Assembly: GCF_016595415.1 (NCBI RefSeq) | Contig: NZ_JAENIO010000009.1 | Coordinates: forward strand, 1 to 64,000 | Length of the DNA stretch: 64,000 nucleotides | Reading direction: 5' to 3' | Source: Roseibacillus ishigakijimensis | Lineage (GTDB): Bacteria > Verrucomicrobiota > Verrucomicrobiia > Verrucomicrobiales > Akkermansiaceae | Part shown: positions 42,563 through 51,567 of the stretch, one piece after another | How the letters are laid out: the number at the start of each line of letters is the position of its first letter | Numbering within the stretch: position 1 is the first letter of the stretch | Position numbers and translations under genes: made by a program | Notes under the pieces: generated by a model | Databases searched by the model: none | What the model was told of the DNA's origin: nothing | The model's input: the letters and a program-made list of their open reading frames with translations, nothing else

Positions 42563-43798
42563 TCAGGCATGGGGGTTGTCTATGTCCGCTACGATGAGGG
42601 TGGTATCGTCTTTTCCCGCGAGACGGTAGGCTTTTTCGAGCACCTCATCGCGTAGCTCGCGGGCTTCTTTGTCGGACTCAAGGGCGGCGGTGAAGTGCTT
42701 TTCCCAAAAGCCGTCGGAGATGCCGTCGGTGCAGAGGAGCAGACGGGCGGGGAGGCTGAGATTGAGGCTGCCGATATCGGGATGGATCTTGGCATGGTTG
42801 GCCCCCATGACGTCGTAGAGGACGGAGCGGCGTGGGTGCATGCGGTACTTGATCTCGGTGATTTTGCCCGCTTTCCAGTCGCGCCAGGCGTAGGTGTGGT
42901 CGTTGGTGAGGGCGCGGGGGGGCTGGCGGCTTTCGGGCTCGTGGAGGTAGATGCGGGAGTCGCCGATGTGGGCGTAGTGGAGCTTGCCCGGGGCGAGGTA
43001 GACGAGGGATAGCGTCGCGCCCATGCCTTTGAGGTGTTCTTGGTCCTGATTGGCGATTTCGTTGATGCCGGCATGGGCATCGTCGATGAGGGATCGCAGT
43101 CGCTTGCCCATGAGTTCGTCGTCTTGCGCGGTGGCGTAGAGCTGGGAGGCGTGCTTGCGGATCCAGTTGATGACGAGGCGGGAGGCGAGTTCACCGGCCG
43201 CATTGCCTCCCATGCCGTCGGAGACCGCTAGCACGAGGTGTTCGGGGTCGAGGAGGAGTTCGCCGTCTTCGGTGGCGTTGGTGGTGCCATCGGGATGGAT
43301 TTGCAGGGCCAGCCAGTAGTCGTCGTTGGCTTTGTGGGTTTTTCCCTGCCGGGAGGCGGCGGCCCACACGGCGCGCACCACGCCGCTGAAGCCATGGTCC
43401 TCTTCGGCGGCCATTTCTTCCTCGCTCAGGACGGTGGCGAGCTCGAAGTCAATGAGGTTGAAGCGACCTTGCCGGTTGTTGTAGGTGACGTTGCGGGGCT
43501 CGGGGTCGTCGTGGCGCACGCCGTATTCGTGCTCCAGCTCATGGAAGAGGGCATCCGCTTTGGTTTTGGAAATGCCGTCGGCCGGGGCTCCGCAGTTGGT
43601 GGACACGAAGTAGAGCTCTTCGGGATGTTCTTCCAGCACTTGGGGAACGTAGGGGCAGCCGCGTTCCTCCAAGGTCTTGAGCACAAATATTTCGTTCTCA
43701 TACCGTTTGTCGGCATCGGTGCCCCGGAACCATTTGTGGACCCGACCTTGGAAGTCGAGTTTAACCTTGGAGCGGATCCCATCTTTCAATTCGCGCAT
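42563..43798 (-). CDS. Fusion of a small protein-kinase-like domain and a PP2C-type phosphatase
   Basis: Protein of 411 residues. Residues 1-130 resemble a compact kinase: HKW (Lys22), ENE (34-36), a catalytic loop H96-D-D-P-E-P-R-N103 and a metal-binding D117-F-E. No glycine-rich loop is obvious. Residues 145-411 are a complete PP2C domain: KANDDYW, SDGMGG (193-198), GATLSLVYL, HIGDSRIYL, CTDGISDGFWE and GKDDTTLIV. The phosphatase should remove phosphate from Ser/Thr; the kinase half may phosphorylate a protein or small molecule. The two activities in one chain suggest a switch. Soluble, no signal or membrane segment. Confidence 0.8.
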   Translation of the reverse strand: MRELKDGIRSKVKLDFQGRVHKWFRGTDADKRYENEIFVLKTLEERGCPYVPQVLEEHPEELYFVSTNCGAPADGISKTKADALFHELEHEYGVRHDDPEPRNVTYNNRQGRFNLIDFELATVLSEEEMAAEEDHGFSGVVRAVWAAASRQGKTHKANDDYWLALQIHPDGTTNATEDGELLLDPEHLVLAVSDGMGGNAAGELASRLVINWIRKHASQLYATAQDDELMGKRLRSLIDDAHAGINEIANQDQEHLKGMGATLSLVYLAPGKLHYAHIGDSRIYLHEPESRQPPRALTNDHTYAWRDWKAGKITEIKYRMHPRRSVLYDVMGANHAKIHPDIGSLNLSLPARLLLCTDGISDGFWEKHFTAALESDKEARELRDEVLEKAYRLAGKDDTTLIVADIDNPHA

Positions 43799-43858
43799 GG
43801 GCCGATTTCACTCGACCCGGCGCGGAAGTTCACGACCAAAGTTGCTTCTTTTTCGCGG

Positions 43859-44227
43859 TCAGGCTGCCTTTTCCTTGGCGAGAAAGGTGCCCAGCACGTT
43901 GACGGAGAGCTTTTCGGCGGCTTCAGTTTTGAGGAGGAAGGCTGCCATGTAAGCTCCGGATTCCGTGAAGAGGAGGGGGGCTTTGCTCCGGCTGGCGGCT
44001 TTTTTCTTCGTCAAGTGGCCGCTTTCGATCAAGTGGGCCACTTCCTTCTTCTTCGCAGAGAAGCAGAAGGGGTCGGGAAAGCGGCTCTTGTTCTTTTTGA
44101 CGATTTGCAAGAGGTTGGATGTGGTGGTGCCCAACATTTTGGCGAGATCGGAATCGAGGAAGACCTCTTCTTCGCGGAGGGTGATGACTTTTTCGGTGAG
44201 CAGGGTCAAGGTATCGGACTGGTTCAT
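43859..44227 (-). CDS. ORF6N-domain DNA-binding protein (phage-type)
   Basis: Protein of 122 residues. The N-terminal 60 residues, LREEEVFLDSDLAKMLGTTTSNLLQIVKKNKSRFPDPFCF, follow the ORF6N pattern found in phage and mobile-element regulators (related to KilA-N/Bro families). The C-terminus AAFLLKTEAAEKLSVNVLGTFLAKEKAA is helical. No other phage gene is near, so it may be a domesticated regulator or a remnant. It lies between gltX and the kinase-PP2C gene on the same strand, with a 60-base gap to the latter. Confidence 0.75.
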   Translation of the reverse strand: MNQSDTLTLLTEKVITLREEEVFLDSDLAKMLGTTTSNLLQIVKKNKSRFPDPFCFSAKKKEVAHLIESGHLTKKKAASRSKAPLLFTESGAYMAAFLLKTEAAEKLSVNVLGTFLAKEKAA

Positions 44228-44281
44228 GATGAGGGAATTTTGCTTGCGTCAAGCAGGCCATGAGCCAATCCGATTTTGGGC

Positions 44282-45616
44282 TCAATTGAAAAGTGCGACT
44301 GTGCGACGAATTCGCCGCACACATTCTTCCTGGCCCAGGATTTCGAGAATGACAGCGAGGTCGGGGCCGCCGCCTTTGCCGGTGAGGGCGATACGGAGGG
44401 GGAACATCAGTTGACCTGGTTTGGCATCGTTGGCTTTTGCGGTTTCTCCCACCGCGTCCTTGGCCTGGGCCCAGTTGGGGAGGCTCTCGAAGGCGTCGGC
44501 CAAGGCGGTGAGCAGGCCGGGAGCTTGTTCGTTTTTAGCCACCTTGGCCAATTGCCCGGAGTCGATGGGATAGTCGGGATCGTTGTAGAAGGCGATGGCT
44601 TCGGGAACCTCGGTGAGGAGAGAGACCTTTTCCTGCACCGAAGCGGCAACGGCGGAAAAATTGTCGGGGAGGGGCTCGCAGTAGGGGGCCGCAGCGGTGA
44701 CGAATGCTTCCGGGCTCAGCGCCAAGAGGTGTTGTTGGTTGAGCCACTGGCACTTCTTGGCATCGTATTTCGCGGGAGCCCGGTTGACCGCTTCCAAGGA
44801 GAAGCGTTCGATGAGCCCGGCAATGGAGAAGACTTCGCTGTCATTCTTGGGCGACCAGCCGAGGAGGGCGAGAAAGTTCACGGTGGCAGCGGGGAGAAAG
44901 CCTTTGGCGGCATATTCGGCCACTGCGGCTCCCTCGTCGCGCTTGGACATCTTGGAGCCATCCGCATTTAGAATGAGCGGGATGTGGGCGAATTGGGGAG
45001 GTTCCGCCCCCAGAGCCTCGAAGAGCTGGATGTGCTTGGGGGTATTCATGAGATGGTCTTCGCCACGGATGACGTGACTGATCTTCATCTCCAGATCATC
45101 GACGACATTGACAAAGTGGAAGACGAAGGAGCCATCGGCCCGGCGGATGACCAGATCGGGCAGGTAGCCTGCGCTGCGGTTGTCTTCTTCGCTCAATGAT
45201 TCGTCGTATTGCCGGGAATAGTCGACGGTGACCTCTCCGCAGACGAGGTCGTTCATGACCACGGGTTTGCGCTCGAAGCGGAAGCGCCAGGCTCCCCCGT
45301 CTTCATACACCCGTCCGGCTGCTTTCAAGGTTTCAAAGTGTTTTTCGTAGATTGCGGTGCGCTCGGACTGATTGTAGGGGCCGTAGTCGCCGCCCTGGCC
45401 TTCGCCTTCGTCCCAATCCAGTCCCAACCAGGCCATGCCTTCGAAGATGGCCTGGCGTGCTTCCTCGGTGTTGCGTGCCTGGTCGGTATCCTCCACGCGG
45501 AGGACGAAGGAACCGCCGTGCTTGCGGGCAAAGAGCCAGTTGAAGAGAGCGGTGCGAGCTCCGCCGACGTGAAGGTAGCCGGTGGGCGAAGGGGCGAATC
45601 GGGTGCGGATGGACAT
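44282..45616 (-). CDS. gltX: Glutamate-tRNA ligase
   Basis: Class I aminoacyl-tRNA synthetase of 444 residues that charges tRNA-Glu. The HIGH-type motif is in RFAPSPTGYLHVGGART and the KMSKS-type motif is KMSKRDEG. LRVEDTDQARN and HVIRGEDHLMNTPKHIQL are family signatures. At 444 residues it is somewhat short, mainly in the C-terminal anticodon-binding half. The Cys-rich zinc site of E. coli GltX is missing. It may also charge tRNA-Gln if the indirect amidation route is used; no gatCAB is in the window. Confidence 0.95.
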   Translation of the reverse strand: MSIRTRFAPSPTGYLHVGGARTALFNWLFARKHGGSFVLRVEDTDQARNTEEARQAIFEGMAWLGLDWDEGEGQGGDYGPYNQSERTAIYEKHFETLKAAGRVYEDGGAWRFRFERKPVVMNDLVCGEVTVDYSRQYDESLSEEDNRSAGYLPDLVIRRADGSFVFHFVNVVDDLEMKISHVIRGEDHLMNTPKHIQLFEALGAEPPQFAHIPLILNADGSKMSKRDEGAAVAEYAAKGFLPAATVNFLALLGWSPKNDSEVFSIAGLIERFSLEAVNRAPAKYDAKKCQWLNQQHLLALSPEAFVTAAAPYCEPLPDNFSAVAASVQEKVSLLTEVPEAIAFYNDPDYPIDSGQLAKVAKNEQAPGLLTALADAFESLPNWAQAKDAVGETAKANDAKPGQLMFPLRIALTGKGGGPDLAVILEILGQEECVRRIRRTVALFN

Positions 45617-45899
45617 TGGCGTGCTAGTTAGCGTGGGCCCGCCGGGTGCGCAACTCCGAAAGACGTTCGCCCCCTGGCGGGGAGGAAGGGCGCTAGATAG
45701 GAATGTCGGCTTCTCTGAGGTGGACTTTTTCCGCCGTTTTCTCCAAGGGGGGCGATGAGCCTGCTTCGGCTGAGAAGGGGCTTGCGCGATTGAAAACCCA
45801 TATTTGCCAGGGAAGAGGTGGTTTCCGATCCGGCTCCGGACGGGGAGTCGTGCCGGGAATTGGCATTGCGGCGGCGGTCCGGTGGGTTACTCTCTGCCC

Positions 45900-46388
45900 A
45901 TGATCGACATGCTCGTCCGGCTCTACGACCTGCCGGAAATGGAAACCACCTACCAGCGGGTTGCGGAGGCGGGAATCATCCTCCGGCGCCCGGGAGTCTA
46001 CGAAAAGCACCTCGTGGCCCGGTGGGTGGGTGAGCACTTTTCGCCCAAGTGGGTGAGTGAGGTGGAGGTGGCCCTGACCCGGCAACCGGTGAGCTGTTTC
46101 ATCGCCACGCGCGAGCGGGAGATTGTGGGATTTGCTTGCTACGAAACGACTTGCAAGGCCTTCTTTGGCCCCACCGGGGTGGGCGAGGCCGCCCGCGGGC
46201 AAGGGGTGGGCAAGGCGCTACTCTACAAAGCTCTTGAAGGCCTGCGGGACTGTGGCTACGCCTACGGCTTCATCGGAGGCGTCGGGCCCCGGGAGTTTTA
46301 CGAAAAAGCCTGTGGTGCCATCGCCGTGCCGGGAAGTGATCCCGGAATTTATCAGGACATTTTACCCGAGCCCGTCGCAACCGCTTAA
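45900..46388 (+). CDS. GNAT-family N-acetyltransferase
   Basis: Protein of 162 residues with the GCN5-like acetyl-CoA fold. The CoA-binding loop is GVGEAARGQGVGKALLYKALEGL (about 93-115, Q/RxxGxG/A in RGQGVGKA). EREIVGFACYETTCKAFFGPTGV precedes it and GGVGPREFYEKACGA follows, as in small GNAT enzymes. Substrate unknown. The ATG at 45900 is chosen because homology starts there; upstream in-frame codons read through non-coding sequence. It is 12 bases before ubiE/menG. Confidence 0.85.
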   Translation: MIDMLVRLYDLPEMETTYQRVAEAGIILRRPGVYEKHLVARWVGEHFSPKWVSEVEVALTRQPVSCFIATREREIVGFACYETTCKAFFGPTGVGEAARGQGVGKALLYKALEGLRDCGYAYGFIGGVGPREFYEKACGAIAVPGSDPGIYQDILPEPVATA

Positions 46389-46400
46389 CAAGACACGATC

Positions 46401-47111
46401 ATGGCAGAAGGACGGGACAAAGCAGGGGTTGGGGGACAGGATGCTAGTTACGTGCGCGAGGCTTTTGCCAAAATCGCAGACCGTTATGTGGTCACCAATC
46501 ACGTGCTGAGTGCGGGCACCGACATTTTGTGGCGAAAGAAGGTGGCCCGCCAGGTGGCTTCCTGGCAGCCGCAACGCATCCTTGATGTCGCTTGCGGCAC
46601 GGGAGATTTGGCGTTGGAGATGCAGCGGGCTTGTCCTGCGGCCGAGCTGGTGGCCACTGATTTTTGCCCTGAAATGCTGGCCCATGCCACTCGGCGTGGC
46701 GTGGGGGAGACCCAGGTTGCCGATGCCATGGATCTGCCCTTCGTGGATGGAGCCTTCGATGTCGTTACGGTGGCCTTCGGCTTGCGCAATATGGCCGATT
46801 GGGCGGGTGGACTGCGGGAGATGGCCCGGGTGGCACAGGGAGGCCGGGTGGTGGTGCTCGACTTTTCTCTTCCCAAGGGGCCGCTCGCCAAGCCCTATGG
46901 TTTCTACCTCGACCGGGTCCTGCCCAAAATCGCCGGCCTTTTGACCGGGCAAGGGCAGGCTTTTGAGTATTTGGCGGGCTCAATCGAGAAGTTTCCCAGC
47001 GGACCGGACATGGTGGCACTTTTCGAAAGCTGCGGCTTGCGGGAAGTCACGGCCAAGCCCTTGAGCGGGGGCATCGCCTCGCTCTATACTGGCTTTTCGC
47101 CCGCTCCCTAA
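46401..47111 (+). CDS. ubiE: Demethylmenaquinone/demethylubiquinone methyltransferase
   Basis: SAM-dependent C-methyltransferase of 236 residues acting late in menaquinone synthesis (menG function). The N-terminal VREAFAKIADRYVVTNHVLS, SAM-binding ILDVACGTGDLALEM, ATDFCPEML and FGLRNMADW, and the C-terminal SIEKFPSGPDMVALFESCGL all fit UbiE/MenG. Given the menaquinone-type succinate dehydrogenase nearby, demethylmenaquinone is the likelier substrate. It is convergent with hslO, with 24 bases between stops and no clear terminator. Confidence 0.92.
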   Translation: MAEGRDKAGVGGQDASYVREAFAKIADRYVVTNHVLSAGTDILWRKKVARQVASWQPQRILDVACGTGDLALEMQRACPAAELVATDFCPEMLAHATRRGVGETQVADAMDLPFVDGAFDVVTVAFGLRNMADWAGGLREMARVAQGGRVVVLDFSLPKGPLAKPYGFYLDRVLPKIAGLLTGQGQAFEYLAGSIEKFPSGPDMVALFESCGLREVTAKPLSGGIASLYTGFSPAP

Positions 47112-47135
47112 CCCTCCCAAGCCCCGGCCGGGCAG

Positions 47136-47912
47136 CTATTGATCGCTGGCGAAATCGGCCGGAGTGATGGTGTGCTTGGCGGCACAGCGGGGACATTGCA
47201 CGGTGATGCGGTCTTCGCCCTGAAATAGCTCGTCGAGCTTGTCTTGCCAGACGGAGAGGGCGGGCATGATGCGCTCGCGGGTGCAGCCGCAGTGATAGCG
47301 AAAGAAGCGGTTCTCCAGCGGGGAGAGTTCTTCCTCCTCAGCCAAGGCCGCGACCTTTTCCGTGGTCAAGCTCTCGAACCACTCTTCGTCGAAGGCGGGC
47401 TGGGCGGCGAGAAGGACAAAATTTTCGTCTGGCAACTCGAAGAGTCGGGCCGGGCGTTGCTCGGATTGGCTGTAGTAATGGGTGAGCCAGTCGAAGGGGT
47501 TTTCGTTGTCCAGCGCCACCGTGGAGCGGCGGGGCTCGCCGCCTTGGCCGTCGTTCACTTGCACATAAAGCAAGTTTTGCGGGGGTTCGCGGACATCATC
47601 GGTGAAGACGCGGCCGACCACATTCTCATGGGTGGAGGAGGCGGTCGCAAAGAAGTTCACCCGGGGAGCGCGCAGATTGGCCGTCCAAGCGTGGACCTCG
47701 GACCAGGGGCGGGCCGTGGCATGCAGGGTCAGGGCGACATAGAGCTCCTTCAGCTTGTGGTCCAGTTCCGGCGGGTAGCGGAGGTTTTGGTCCGCGAGGT
47801 GCAGGTAATGATCGGTAAAGATGTCACAGAAGTTGGCTCGCACCATCAGGGTATTGCGATGACGGACGAAAATGGATTCGACCCGGGTGCGGTCGTCGGA
47901 AGCGGTCGGCAT
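47136..47912 (-). CDS. hslO: Redox-regulated chaperone Hsp33
   Basis: Holdase chaperone of 258 residues, activated when its zinc centre is oxidised. The C-terminal redox switch is intact: CGC in FRYHCGCTRERI and CPRC in VQCPRCAAKHTI, with 31 residues between the two motifs, the usual spacing. The N-terminal substrate-binding domain has VRANFCDIFTDHYLHLADQ and LTLHATARPW. The ATG at 47912 is preferred; a TTG at 47948 would add 12 residues. It forms a protein-rescue group with McsAB/ClpC and MsrA. Confidence 0.92.
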   Translation of the reverse strand: MPTASDDRTRVESIFVRHRNTLMVRANFCDIFTDHYLHLADQNLRYPPELDHKLKELYVALTLHATARPWSEVHAWTANLRAPRVNFFATASSTHENVVGRVFTDDVREPPQNLLYVQVNDGQGGEPRRSTVALDNENPFDWLTHYYSQSEQRPARLFELPDENFVLLAAQPAFDEEWFESLTTEKVAALAEEEELSPLENRFFRYHCGCTRERIMPALSVWQDKLDELFQGEDRITVQCPRCAAKHTITPADFASDQ

Positions 47913-47996
47913 GGGCCAAGGAGGGCCGAAAGGAAGCCTGCGAGTCAAGAAACAAGACGCTGTTTCGGCTGGTTTTGCGCCGGATTCGGAAAGAGA

Positions 47997-48554
47997 ATGA
48001 GGGGGATGAAAGTCAGTCTCCTGCTACTCGCCCTAACCGCCAACCTTCTTGGGGTGACCAAAGAGGTGGTGCGGGTTTTCCATCCCGTCTCTTATCATGA
48101 GACAGACAGCGTGAGTGAATTTGGCGTCAAGGGGGAGCTTCTCCAGGCTGCGGTCATTGATCGCCCGGTGGTTCTTTCCGGTGCCGTGCCCGAGGATTTG
48201 GCCAAGGCGGTGGCGATGGCTTTGCAGCTGCCGAGCAATAATCCCACTTATCAGGTGGAGGAGGCCAATCTCGTGGTTCTCAGTGGACTGACGCTGGAGG
48301 CCAATCGGGAAGGGGAGGCCTTGGAAGTGCTTGTGGTTTGTGGGGACTTCAAGGTGCCGGAAGACTTGGAAATCACCGCTCGGCAAGTGCTGACCCTCAC
48401 GGTGACAGCGGTGCGGCGCACCTTGGTCACCTACTATAGCGGGGCGGATCACGCCAAGCTGCAGTGCCATGTGCGCTTGGTGGGGCTGCCGGAGGAATGG
48501 GCCGGACTCAAAGAGCTGGAAGCCTCTTTCAAGGTGGGCTCGGCTCAGGATTAG
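47997..48554 (+). CDS. Uncharacterised exported protein
   Basis: Protein of 185 residues with a short signal peptide (MRGMKVSLLLLALTANLLGVT). The body is mixed alpha/beta with many Val and Leu: PVVLSGAVPEDLAKAVAMALQLPSNNP, LTLEANREGEALEVLVVCGDFKVPE and LTLTVTAVRRTLVTYYSG. No known motif. The start could be either of two ATGs, 47997 or 48006; neither has a convincing Shine-Dalgarno. It is divergent from hslO and convergent with the coiled-coil gene. Confidence 0.62.
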   Translation: MRGMKVSLLLLALTANLLGVTKEVVRVFHPVSYHETDSVSEFGVKGELLQAAVIDRPVVLSGAVPEDLAKAVAMALQLPSNNPTYQVEEANLVVLSGLTLEANREGEALEVLVVCGDFKVPEDLEITARQVLTLTVTAVRRTLVTYYSGADHAKLQCHVRLVGLPEEWAGLKELEASFKVGSAQD

Positions 48555-48563
48555 GCTGCTGCC

Positions 48564-49442
48564 CTAGCGTCCGATGACGGCCTTGTGCCGGATGGAGGAG
48601 GCACGGATTTCAAGCACGGTCTTGAGGAGGCCGCGCTGCTCGCGAACCCGTTCGCGAATGGCCGGGTCTTGTGCGTTCTCGATGACAAAGTGGCCAATCT
48701 CGGCGCAGAGTTCCAGGCGTTCGCTATCCAGAGGACTCAGTTGACTGCGGACGGTGGTGAGCGCTTTGTTTGTTTTGCCAATGGAGCTGAATTGCTCTTC
48801 TGCCTTCTCGCGAATAGCCTGATTCTTGGCCTCGATGGTAGCGGTGAGCTGGGAAAGCTTGCTCTGCAGGGCTTCTAGTTGCTCGTCGATCTGGTCGCGC
48901 TTCTTCTTGACCTCTTCGAAGTCGTGCCGTTTTTGCTGCAACTCTTGGTGGGTGCGGTCGATGACGGCCTGATTGGGGCCCTGGGCTTCTTCGCTGGCTT
49001 CCAGGAGATACTCCAGTTTGGTTTTCAGGCCGGCATGATTGCGCTTGATGGCGCGACCATCGCGTAGAATCTCGTCACGCTCTCCGGTGAGGGTCTTCAT
49101 CCTGGCGAGCACTTCATCCCGTTCCTCCACTTGTTCTTGGGTCATCTCCGCCACTTCTTCCAAGGCCTGGGCCCGCGCTTCCTGCGCTTCTTCCAGGAGC
49201 GCTTCCAGGCGCTCCTCTTCGGCGAGGAGTTCTTGGTAGCTTTTCTGAATTTTGCGCAGCTTCCAATATTCGGCGGAGATCTCCTCGATGTCTTCGAGAT
49301 TTTCCCAAACCAGCTCGCCGACCACGGTGCGGGCATCCGTCAAGAGATGGGTCTCGAAGGCGGCATTGGTGCGATAGCGCTCCATGGGGGCCAAGCCGAG
49401 GGTGGCGAGGGTTTTAGCGAGGAGGAAGGAAGCAAGCGTCAT
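48564..49442 (-). CDS. Long coiled-coil protein
   Basis: Protein of 292 residues, dominated by heptad-type coiled coil from about residue 55 to 240 (repeated Glu, Leu, Lys, Gln: EERLEALLEEAQEARAQALEEVAEM, RDQIDEQLEALQSKLSQLTATIEA). The first 30 residues (MTLASFLLAKTLATLGLAPMERYRTN) are hydrophobic but not a clear signal. The final 50 residues form another helical segment. No family is recognised. It follows acs by 4 bases on the same strand, so it is probably cotranscribed. ATG at 49442; the frame extends 15 codons upstream into acs. Confidence 0.7.
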   Translation of the reverse strand: MTLASFLLAKTLATLGLAPMERYRTNAAFETHLLTDARTVVGELVWENLEDIEEISAEYWKLRKIQKSYQELLAEEERLEALLEEAQEARAQALEEVAEMTQEQVEERDEVLARMKTLTGERDEILRDGRAIKRNHAGLKTKLEYLLEASEEAQGPNQAVIDRTHQELQQKRHDFEEVKKKRDQIDEQLEALQSKLSQLTATIEAKNQAIREKAEEQFSSIGKTNKALTTVRSQLSPLDSERLELCAEIGHFVIENAQDPAIRERVREQRGLLKTVLEIRASSIRHKAVIGR

Positions 49443-49446
49443 GGGC

Positions 49447-51405
49447 CTAGGACTTGGCTTGTGCGATGCTTTTTTGCAAGGCTTCAATCACTTTGACATC
49501 TTCCAGTGTCGTCATATTGCCAGAAACTTCGCCCGAGGAGACCAGTTCCTTGAGCAGGCGTCGCATGATCTTCCCAGAGCGGGTCTTGGGCAGGGCGGGC
49601 GCAAAGTGGATTTCGTCGGGGCGGGCGATGGCCCCGATCACTTCCGCGACATGGCCGCGCAATTCATCATTGAGTTCGGCACTTTCGCTCACCTTTTCTT
49701 TCAAGGTGACGAAGGCGACCACGCCTTGCCCTTTGATTTCGTGAGGACGGCCCACTACGGCGGCTTCGGCCACTGCCGGATGGCCCACGAGCGCGGATTC
49801 GACTTCCGCGGTGCCGAGGCGATGGCCGGAGACGTTGAGGACATCGTCGAGGCGGCCCACGATCCAGAAGTTCCCTTTTTTGTCGCGGAAGGCTCCATCG
49901 CCAGCGGTGTATTGGCCGGGATAGTCGCTCCAGTAAGTCTTCTGGAAGCGTTTCTTATCCCGGTAAATGGTGCGCGTCATGGAGGGCCAGGGCTGGCGGA
50001 TGACCAGCTTGCCGCCCTCATTGGGTGGGCACTCTTTACCCTCTTCATCCAAGATGACGGCATCGATGCCAAAGAAGGGCAGGGTGGCCGTGCCCGGGAT
50101 GGTGGGAGTGGCACCCGGGAGGGGGGAAATCATGATCGAGCCGGTCTCGGTCTGCCACCAAGTGTCTACGATAGGACAGCGGCCTCCTCCGATTTTTTCG
50201 TGATACCACATCCAGGCTTCCGGGTTGATGGGTTCACCCACGGTGCCGAGCAGACGGAGAGAGGATAGATCGTGTTTCTCCGGGAAATGGTCGCCCGCCT
50301 TAATGAAAGCGCGGATGGCGGTGGGCGCGGTGTAGAAAATGGAGACCCGGTGGCGCTCCACCATGTCCCAGAAGCGGCCGAAGTCGGGATAATTGGGCGC
50401 GCCCTCATACATCACCTGCGTCACGCCATTGGCCAGCGGGCCGTAGACGATGTAGGTGTGGCCGGTGATCCAGCCGACATCGGCGGTGCACCAGTAGACG
50501 TCATCATCCTGCATGTCGAAGATGTATTTGCAGGTGGTGTAAGCTCCCAAGAGATAGCCGGCACTGGTGTGGAGAATGCCCTTGGGCTTGCCCGTGGAGC
50601 CCGAGGTGTAGAGAATGAAGAGGGGATGCTCGGAGTCGAAGCCCTTGGCCTCGTGCTTGTCGGACACCTCCCGGATGGCCTCGTGCCAGTAAAGGTCGCG
50701 TCCCTCCTGCATCTCAATCGCTTCCCCCGTGCGCTGAAAAACAAAGACTGTTTGCACCTTGTTCTCTCGCTCCAGGGCTTTGTCGACGTTTTCCTTCAGG
50801 GGCACGATTTTTCCCCGGCGGTAGCCCCCGTCGGCGGTGATGACTGCCTTGGCTCCGGAATCGTCGATGCGGTCCGCAATGGAATCAGCTGAGAATCCGC
50901 CGAAGATCACGGAGTGGACCGCTCCCAAGCGGGCGCAGGCCAGCATGGCAATGGCCGCTTCTGGGACCATGGGCATGTAGATGATGACCCGGTCCTTCTC
51001 CTTGATACCCTGGGCCTTGAGAGCATTGGTGAATTGGCAGACCTCGCGATGAAGCTGGAGAAAAGTCAGGGTGCGGGACTCGCCGTTCTCGCCTTCCCAG
51101 ATAATGGCCGCTTTGTTGCGACGGTGGGTTGAGAGGTGTTGGTCAAGGCAGCTTTCGCTGACATTCAACTTGCCGCCCACAAACCACTCCGCGTAGGGCG
51201 CTTCCCACTTGAGCACCTTTTTCCACTTTTCTTGCCAGGCCAGCTCTTTGGCTTCGCGTCCCCAGAATACACCCGGCTTGTCGATGGACTCCTGGTAAAG
51301 TCGCTTGTATTCAGCCAAGGAGGAAATACGGGCCTTCTTGGAAAATTCCTTGCTCGGTTTGAAAACGCGCTTTTCGGAAAGATGGGTTTCGATCGTGTTG
51401 CTCAT
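49447..51405 (-). CDS. acs: Acetyl-CoA synthetase
   Basis: AMP-forming acetate-CoA ligase of 652 residues, the standard length. The adenylation signature is [45 protein letters not shown], the ATP/AMP-binding [12 protein letters not shown], and [15 protein letters not shown] are present. The catalytic and acetylation-regulated lysine lies in [13 protein letters not shown], so control by protein acetylation is possible. It activates acetate for the TCA cycle. The first gene of a leftward unit with the coiled-coil gene. Confidence 0.96.
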   Translation of the reverse strand: MSNTIETHLSEKRVFKPSKEFSKKARISSLAEYKRLYQESIDKPGVFWGREAKELAWQEKWKKVLKWEAPYAEWFVGGKLNVSESCLDQHLSTHRRNKAAIIWEGENGESRTLTFLQLHREVCQFTNALKAQGIKEKDRVIIYMPMVPEAAIAMLACARLGAVHSVIFGGFSADSIADRIDDSGAKAVITADGGYRRGKIVPLKENVDKALERENKVQTVFVFQRTGEAIEMQEGRDLYWHEAIREVSDKHEAKGFDSEHPLFILYTSGSTGKPKGILHTSAGYLLGAYTTCKYIFDMQDDDVYWCTADVGWITGHTYIVYGPLANGVTQVMYEGAPNYPDFGRFWDMVERHRVSIFYTAPTAIRAFIKAGDHFPEKHDLSSLRLLGTVGEPINPEAWMWYHEKIGGGRCPIVDTWWQTETGSIMISPLPGATPTIPGTATLPFFGIDAVILDEEGKECPPNEGGKLVIRQPWPSMTRTIYRDKKRFQKTYWSDYPGQYTAGDGAFRDKKGNFWIVGRLDDVLNVSGHRLGTAEVESALVGHPAVAEAAVVGRPHEIKGQGVVAFVTLKEKVSESAELNDELRGHVAEVIGAIARPDEIHFAPALPKTRSGKIMRRLLKELVSSGEVSGNMTTLEDVKVIEALQKSIAQAKS

Positions 51406-51487
51406 GAATTTTCAGACTCTACTACCCAAGCGAAGTTGGCGGGGGGAGACAACCCCCAAAATGGAGTAAATGCGACTGCGTTGGAAG

Positions 51488-51519
51488 AAAACGAGGGAGC
51501 CCTGGACCGGGTTCCCTCG
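51488..51519 (-). terminator. Intrinsic terminator of msrA
   Basis: CGAGGGAGCCC (51492-51502) pairs with GGGTTCCCTCG (51509-51519), 11 pairs with one mismatch or wobble. On the minus strand it is followed by TTTTCTT. It lies about 50 bases past the msrA stop and 85 bases before acs. Confidence 0.75.
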
Positions 51520-51567
51520 CTGCAGAATGGGGAGTGAGAATGAGAATGGGCGCGCAACGGGGGCTTC

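Noticed and set aside
45617-45899. Possible small gene or RNA between gltX and the acetyltransferase
   Set aside because: Only short overlapping frames; no tRNA-like fold or hairpin with a U-tract was seen.
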